Source of the DNA: Aphanothece cf. minutissima CCALA 015
GTDB taxonomy: Bacteria > Cyanobacteriota > Cyanobacteriia > PCC-6307 > Cyanobiaceae
Assembly (NCBI GenBank): GCA_003003925.1
Contig: PVWP01000002.1
Location: forward strand, 310,001 to 374,000
Reading direction: 5' to 3'
Length of the DNA stretch: 64,000 nucleotides
How positions within the stretch are numbered: the first letter of the stretch is position 1; the number at the start of each line of letters is the position of its first letter. This document shows positions 59,162-64,000 of the stretch, in pieces. The notes beneath the pieces are model-generated. The model saw only the letters and a program-made list of their open reading frames with translations. It did not search any database and had not been told where the DNA came from. Made by a program: the position numbers and the translations under genes.

Positions 59162-59455
59162 ATGGTCGTCGCCCCCTCCAGAAGTCCCGCCCCGATCGCC
59201 CAGCGCCGGTCCGCGCACTATCCCAGCGTCAACGTGATCGTCCTCGACGACGACGTCAACACGTTCCAGCACGTGGTCGCGGTGCTCGTGCGCCATCTGC
59301 CCGGCATGCAGCCCGACCGGGCCTGGGAACTGGCCCACCGCATCGATGGCGAGGGATCGGCGGTGGTCTGGAGCGGACCGCTCGAGCAGGGGGAGCTGTA
59401 CCACCAGCTGCTCTCCGCCGAAGGTCTGACCATGGCTCCCCTGGGCCACGGCTGA
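59162..59455 (+). CDS. clpS: ClpS-family protease adaptor
   Basis: This 97-residue adaptor delivers N-degron substrates to a ClpC/ClpA-ClpP machine. After a ~20-residue leader, the fold begins VNVIVLDDDVNTFQHVVAVLVRHLPGMQPDRAWELAHRIDGEGSAVVW. The canonical pocket residues NDDxTPM read DDDVNTF here, with the His of the AHxxG segment preserved. TACGCT at 59131-59136 is a possible -10 box. It is divergent from petN and 9 nt upstream of DUF2103. Confidence 0.85.
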   Translation: MVVAPSRSPAPIAQRRSAHYPSVNVIVLDDDVNTFQHVVAVLVRHLPGMQPDRAWELAHRIDGEGSAVVWSGPLEQGELYHQLLSAEGLTMAPLGHG

Positions 59456-59464
59456 GCAGCACCC

Positions 59465-59740
59465 ATGGCCCGGCTGGTGATCACCCACAGCACCTACGTG
59501 GAGGGCCTGATCCCGTTGCTCAGGCGGCTGGCGACCCTGCCGGACATCGACACGATCACCCCGGCGGTGATCACCCGGGTCAGGGGCCGCAGCGTCGGCC
59601 TGCGGCTGCGGGTGTCGAGCCCGATCACCGGCGGCCACAAGCTGCTGGCCCGCCGCGGCAGCACGGCCCAGGAGGTGTTCGTGGTCACCCGCCTCAGCCG
59701 GGATCAGCTGCAGGAGGAACTGGATCGGCTGACGAGCTGA
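59465..59740 (+). CDS. DUF2103 family protein
   Basis: This 91-residue protein matches DUF2103: LVITHSTYVEGLIPLLRRLATLPDIDTITPAVITRVRGRSVGLRLRVSSPITGGHKLLARRGSTAQEVFVVT. It is a small basic protein with a conserved His (THST) and the GGHKLLARRGS block; the family has been described as metal-binding in databases, but I cannot confirm this from sequence. It sits 9 nt after clpS and overlaps the convergent gene by 47 nt. Confidence 0.75.
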   Translation: MARLVITHSTYVEGLIPLLRRLATLPDIDTITPAVITRVRGRSVGLRLRVSSPITGGHKLLARRGSTAQEVFVVTRLSRDQLQEELDRLTS

Positions 59741-60161
59741 GCAGGCTCGTGGGGGCCACCCGCTCGTAGACGGCCGGGGTGCCGAAGCGGCCGTAGGCGC
59801 CGCTGTCGCGGAACCAGCTCGTCCCGGGCACCTCCTGCAGATCGCCGGGGCGCAGTCCCCAGCGGCGCTCCAGGTAGGCCGCAGCAGCAGCCCTGTCGAA
59901 ACGGGGCTGGCCCCAGGCCACGATCGCCAGGGCAAGGGCCCGGATCCGCAGGGCGCCGGCGGGACTTTCCTGGATCTCCTCCTCCAGCAGGAAGGTGCGG
60001 AAGGCGCCCCCCGCCTCCCCTTCCAGGGGGTACTTCTGCAGGTACAGCGCCCGGGCCCGGGGGAACACCGGACCCGGGGCACGGGCGAGCAGGCGCTCGA
60101 AGGCCTGCTGAAAGCTCGAAGGCTCGCTGTTCACGGCGGCGGGGCGACCTGCCCCCAGCAT
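59694..60161 (-). CDS. hypothetical protein
   Basis: This 155-residue protein is soluble and Ala/Arg/Pro-rich, with a conserved-looking core SSFQQAFERLLARAPGPVFPRARALYLQKYPLEGE-type block and a C-terminal YLERRWGLRPGDLQEVPGTSWFRDSGAYGRF segment. The GTG at 60134 (NSEPSSFQ) may be the true start instead of the ATG at 60161. I do not recognise the family. It overlaps the 3' end of DUF2103 by 47 nt, and its 5' side faces the candidate 6S RNA gene. Confidence 0.55.
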   Translation of the reverse strand: MLGAGRPAAVNSEPSSFQQAFERLLARAPGPVFPRARALYLQKYPLEGEAGGAFRTFLLEEEIQESPAGALRIRALALAIVAWGQPRFDRAAAAAYLERRWGLRPGDLQEVPGTSWFRDSGAYGRFGTPAVYERVAPTSLLSSSADPVPPAADPG

Positions 60162-60194
60162 GCCGGCCCGGGCGCGATCGGAATGGGGAAAAGG

Positions 60195-60373
60195 GGTGGA
60201 CCGCCGTGCCGTCTTGCCCCAGTGTTCGACCTGGATGAACCAGAAGGGGAGTCAGGGGCGGGGCTTCGTTTCCGGCAATGAAGCCGGTCTACGTTGCCGT
60301 CGCTGAAGACTCCCCGTGTCGAAAGGGAGTCAGATCAGAAAACTGTGAAAGGCAGTCACCAACACAGCAGTCC
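60195..60373 (-). ncRNA. ssaA: candidate 6S RNA
   Basis: The 221-nt gap beside the purK stop folds into a long rod. Pairs from outside in are GGT/ACC (60195-60197 with 60358-60360), GAC/GTC (60199-60201 with 60355-60357), TGCC/GGCA (60207-60210 with 60351-60354), a large internal loop, TTCGAC/GTCGAA (60225-60230 with 60318-60323) and GGGGAGTC/GACTCCCC (60246-60253 with 60308-60315). This is the closing stem, open central bubble and apical stem shape of 6S RNA. The 6S gene of Synechococcus PCC 6301 is, as I recall, next to purK. Minus strand is preferred because TAGGAT, a -10 box, lies 7 nt ahead of the proposed start. Boundaries are approximate. Confidence 0.55.
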
Positions 60374-60379
60374 GCCAGC

Positions 60380-60385
60380 ATCCTA
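60380..60385 (-). promoter_or_regulatory. -10 box overlapping the purK stop codon
   Basis: On the minus strand TAGGAT uses the TAG stop of purK plus GAT. It would place a transcription start around 60373, at the 5' end of the folded RNA element. No good -35 sequence is present in the preceding purK codons. Confidence 0.45.
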
Positions 60386-61705
60386 GGCGGGTTGGTGGGG
60401 GAGCGGCCAGATGGCCCGCACCTCGGCCAGCAGCCGCTGGCGTTCCAGTTCCCGCTCCTCTGCGGTGCGGCCCTGCAGAAGCAGGGTGAGGTGGCCCAGC
60501 TTGCGTCCCACCCCTCCGCCCCGCTTGCCATACCAGTGCAGGTGGGCGTCCGGGAGGGCCTCCAGTGCCCGGCGCCGCGCCAGCTGGTCGTCATCACCGT
60601 CCTCCGGCGCCAGCAGGTTGACCATCAGCGCCCCGGGCACCACGGCCTCGGTGGCCCCCATCGGCAGACCGGCGACGATCCGCACCTGCTGGGCGAACTG
60701 GCTGGTGCGGCAGGCCTCGATCGTCAGATGGCCGGAGTTGTGGGTGCGGGGGGCCAGCTCGTTGACCTGGAGCCCCGAGGGCCCGTAGAAGAACTCGATC
60801 GACAGCACCCCCACGTAATCCAGGGCCGTGAGCAGGGAGGCGGCCACGTTGCGGGCGAACACCTCCACCCGGTGGTCCACCGGAGCGGGGAAGAGCACCC
60901 AGTCGCAGACACGGCTGTGCTGGTGGGTCTGCACCAGGGGGTAACAGGCCACCTGCCCCTGTCGGTCGCGGCAGGCCACGAGGGCCAGTTCGCGCTCGAA
61001 GGCCACCAGCTCCTCAAGGATCCAGTCGTCCGGCTCGACGCGATCCAGCAGCTGCTCCAGCGCCCCCAGATCGGGCACCGGCACCGTCCCCCGGCCGTCG
61101 TAGCCGCCGCGGCTGGCCTTGGCCATCAGGGGAAAGCGGAAGCCCTCGGGGAGGCGCGGCACCGCCGGCGTCTGCAGGGGGCGCGGTGGGCCCGCCGGCG
61201 GGAGCCCCGCCCCCTCCCCGCCCGGGGGCAGGGCAGGCTCCGGCTGCAGCACATCGGCCAGGGGACACCAGCGGGGGGCGGGCAGATGCAGGTCACCGAG
61301 CAGCCGCCGCTGGCCCGCCTTGCTGACCAGGGGCTGGAGGGCATCGAGACCCGGCAGGAACTGCAGCCCCGGCCCCTCCAGGGCCCGCAGGGCCTCGAGG
61401 GGGATCCATTCGTTCTCGAAACTGATGGCGCCGCAGCGACCGGCCAGCTCCCGGGTGGCGTTGACGTCATCGACCGGCGCCAGCACCACGCTGGCGGCGG
61501 CACGGGTGGCCGGATCCCCGGCGCCGGGCGTCTGCACGTGCACGGCGACACCGAGGTCCCGGGCCGCCTCGGCCAGCATCCAGGCCAGCTGGCCACCGCC
61601 GACGATGCCGATGGCGTCGAGCGGTGCCGGCGTGGCCTGGGGAAGGGGGTCCGCGATGATCTTCACCCTGGCTTTGGTGGCTCGAAGCGGAAACCAGCCT
61701 GCCAT
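60383..61705 (-). CDS. purK: 5-(carboxyamino)imidazole ribonucleotide synthase
   Basis: It uses ATP and bicarbonate to convert AIR to N5-CAIR in purine synthesis. The ATG at 61705 gives 440 residues; the GTG at 61666 (VKIIADPLPQ) is an equally plausible start giving 427. ATP-grasp features are IGIVGGGQLAWMLAEAARDLGV near the N-terminus, FENEWIPLEAL, MAKASRGGYDGRGTVPV near 195 and VNELAPRTHNSGHLTIEACRTSQF near 318. An additional low-complexity Pro/Gly stretch (LQPEPALPPGGEGAGLPPAGPP) interrupts the central domain. The candidate 6S RNA follows it. Confidence 0.95.
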   Translation of the reverse strand: MAGWFPLRATKARVKIIADPLPQATPAPLDAIGIVGGGQLAWMLAEAARDLGVAVHVQTPGAGDPATRAAASVVLAPVDDVNATRELAGRCGAISFENEWIPLEALRALEGPGLQFLPGLDALQPLVSKAGQRRLLGDLHLPAPRWCPLADVLQPEPALPPGGEGAGLPPAGPPRPLQTPAVPRLPEGFRFPLMAKASRGGYDGRGTVPVPDLGALEQLLDRVEPDDWILEELVAFERELALVACRDRQGQVACYPLVQTHQHSRVCDWVLFPAPVDHRVEVFARNVAASLLTALDYVGVLSIEFFYGPSGLQVNELAPRTHNSGHLTIEACRTSQFAQQVRIVAGLPMGATEAVVPGALMVNLLAPEDGDDDQLARRRALEALPDAHLHWYGKRGGGVGRKLGHLTLLLQGRTAEERELERQRLLAEVRAIWPLPHQPA

Positions 61706-61757
61706 CAGGGGGTCGAGGGCCCCGACGGTGACATCACCGGCAGGGGCCCGGCGGGGA

Positions 61758-62654
61758 TCACTGGAGCGGGTTGTCGGCGGCGAAGGCGTAGCGCAGCAGG
61801 CTGAGCAGCAGCACGATCAGGAACAGGGCCAGCCCCACCGTGCAGGCATAGCTGATCTCCAGCTCGGAAAAGGCCTGGTCGTACACGTAATACACAATCG
61901 TGCGGGTGCTGTCCGCCGGGCCCCCCTGGGTCATCAGGTAGACCTCCTCGAACACCTTGGTGGCCCCGATCGCCGAGATCACCGCCACCAGCGTGATGTA
62001 GGGCCTCAGCAGGGGCAGGGTGATGTCCAGATGGCGGCGCCATCCCTCGCTGCCATCGAGGGCCGCCGCCTCGTAGAGATCGGCGGAGATCCCCTGCAGG
62101 CCGGCCACGAAGATCACCATGTAGTAGCCGAGGCCCTTCCAGAGGGTCACGAGCATCACCGAGGGCAGGGCCAGACCGGTGGAGGTGAGGAAGCCGATCG
62201 GCGAGAAGCGGTCCCCCAGCAGGGCGCCGAGCCAGCCGTTGACCAGGCCGTTCTCGGCGTAGAGCCAGCGGAAGGCAATCGCTGCCACCACCAGCGACAC
62301 CAGCACCGGGGTGTAGAAGGCACCGCGGAACCAGTGGATCCCCGGCAGCTGGCGGTTGACCAGCACCGCCAGGGCCAGGGATCCGAGCACGATCGGCGGC
62401 ACCACCCCCACCAGATAGAGAAAGGTGGTGCCCGTGACCCGCAGCAGCATCGGATCGGCCAGCAGGCGGCGGAAGTTGGCCAGGCCCACGAAGGTGAGTG
62501 GCTCGCCCACATCCAGCCCGGTGCGGGTGAAGCTGATCACGAGGGCCATCGCCGCCGGAATCAGCACCGACACGGCGAGCAGCACCAGGGCGGGGGTCAG
62601 GAACGCCCAGGCGGAGCGGGTGGCTGCCGGTGCGGCGGGGGTGGGTGGAGCCAT
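61758..62654 (-). CDS. sugar ABC transporter permease (MalF type)
   Basis: This 298-residue permease has about six TM segments, starting [26 protein letters not shown], and an EAA loop [32 protein letters not shown] near residue 203. It resembles sugar (glucosyl/glycerol-phosphate type) ABC permeases. No binding protein, second permease or ATPase is next to it; upstream is the divergent recQ. The ATG at 62654 was chosen because the open frame continues upstream only with non-family sequence. Confidence 0.9.
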   Translation of the reverse strand: MAPPTPAAPAATRSAWAFLTPALVLLAVSVLIPAAMALVISFTRTGLDVGEPLTFVGLANFRRLLADPMLLRVTGTTFLYLVGVVPPIVLGSLALAVLVNRQLPGIHWFRGAFYTPVLVSLVVAAIAFRWLYAENGLVNGWLGALLGDRFSPIGFLTSTGLALPSVMLVTLWKGLGYYMVIFVAGLQGISADLYEAAALDGSEGWRRHLDITLPLLRPYITLVAVISAIGATKVFEEVYLMTQGGPADSTRTIVYYVYDQAFSELEISYACTVGLALFLIVLLLSLLRYAFAADNPLQ

Positions 62655-62736
62655 GGGGACATCCTGCCGGAGCCGGGGCGATGCACAATCGGAGCCGAGG
62701 CTGGAGCCCCCTTGGTGCCGCCCCACCCCTTTCCCC

Positions 62737-64000
<1,264 letters not shown>

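Overview
The window is GC-rich chromosomal DNA from a unicellular cyanobacterium. The lineage markers are direct: psaK (photosystem I), petN (cytochrome b6f), thf1/psb29, an FtsH2-type thylakoid protease, a cyanobacterial-type Hfq next to dapF, a DnaJ-DnaK3 pair, and many small cyanobacteria/plastid families (DUF1257, DUF1830, DUF1995, DUF2103, DUF2499, DUF3110, DUF3593, DUF4330). High GC, very tight packing and an osmolyte-type ABC operon fit a Cyanobium / Synechococcus-like picocyanobacterium; that placement is inference.

Layout. 1-8.1 kb: uvrC (3' end outside the window) and a flavin reductase, then coaD with a DivIVA-like coiled-coil gene, then a minus-strand run dapF > cysteine desulfurase > DUF1995 > DUF4330 > PBP4-type peptidase. 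DapF has an unusual Cys-bearing C-terminal extension. 8.1-16.7 kb: hfq, leuS, a pgi > frmA > fghA run (glycolysis plus formaldehyde detoxification), a transglycosylase-like protein and an amidase. 16.7-28.3 kb: M61 peptidase, DUF1257, purN, argC, ribBA, cyclophilin, mtnP, murQ, DUF3110, dnaJ and dnaK3. 28.3-34.3 kb: pstCAB behind a Pho-box-like repeat, tRNA-Ser(GGA), two ferredoxins, an inositol-monophosphatase-family gene and hisZ. 34.3-43.4 kb: htpG, a four-gene ABC operon for a sugar or compatible solute, rpmB, a Tat-exported PrxQ-like peroxiredoxin, csaB, DUF2499-DUF3593 and psaK. 43.4-53.8 kb: a geranylgeranyl-reductase-like flavoprotein beside dxs, ilvA, scpB, yggT, a MazG-like enzyme, pyk, an FtsX/MacB permease and DUF1830. 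53.9-64 kb: a proteostasis/photosystem-maintenance stretch (ftsH, clpP, thf1, petN, clpS), then DUF2103, a candidate 6S RNA gene beside purK, an orphan sugar-ABC permease and recQ (cut by the window end).

The region is housekeeping core genome. I saw no CRISPR array, prophage, insertion sequence, transposase, toxin-antitoxin pair or defence island. Points for follow-up are the DapF extension overlapping a cysteine desulfurase, a probable 6S RNA gene whose -10 box lies on the purK stop codon, a 54-residue membrane ORF overlapping petN, a ClpS with altered pocket residues, a peroxiredoxin lacking the usual resolving Cys, and repeated use of a TAG stop codon as part of the next gene's -10 box.
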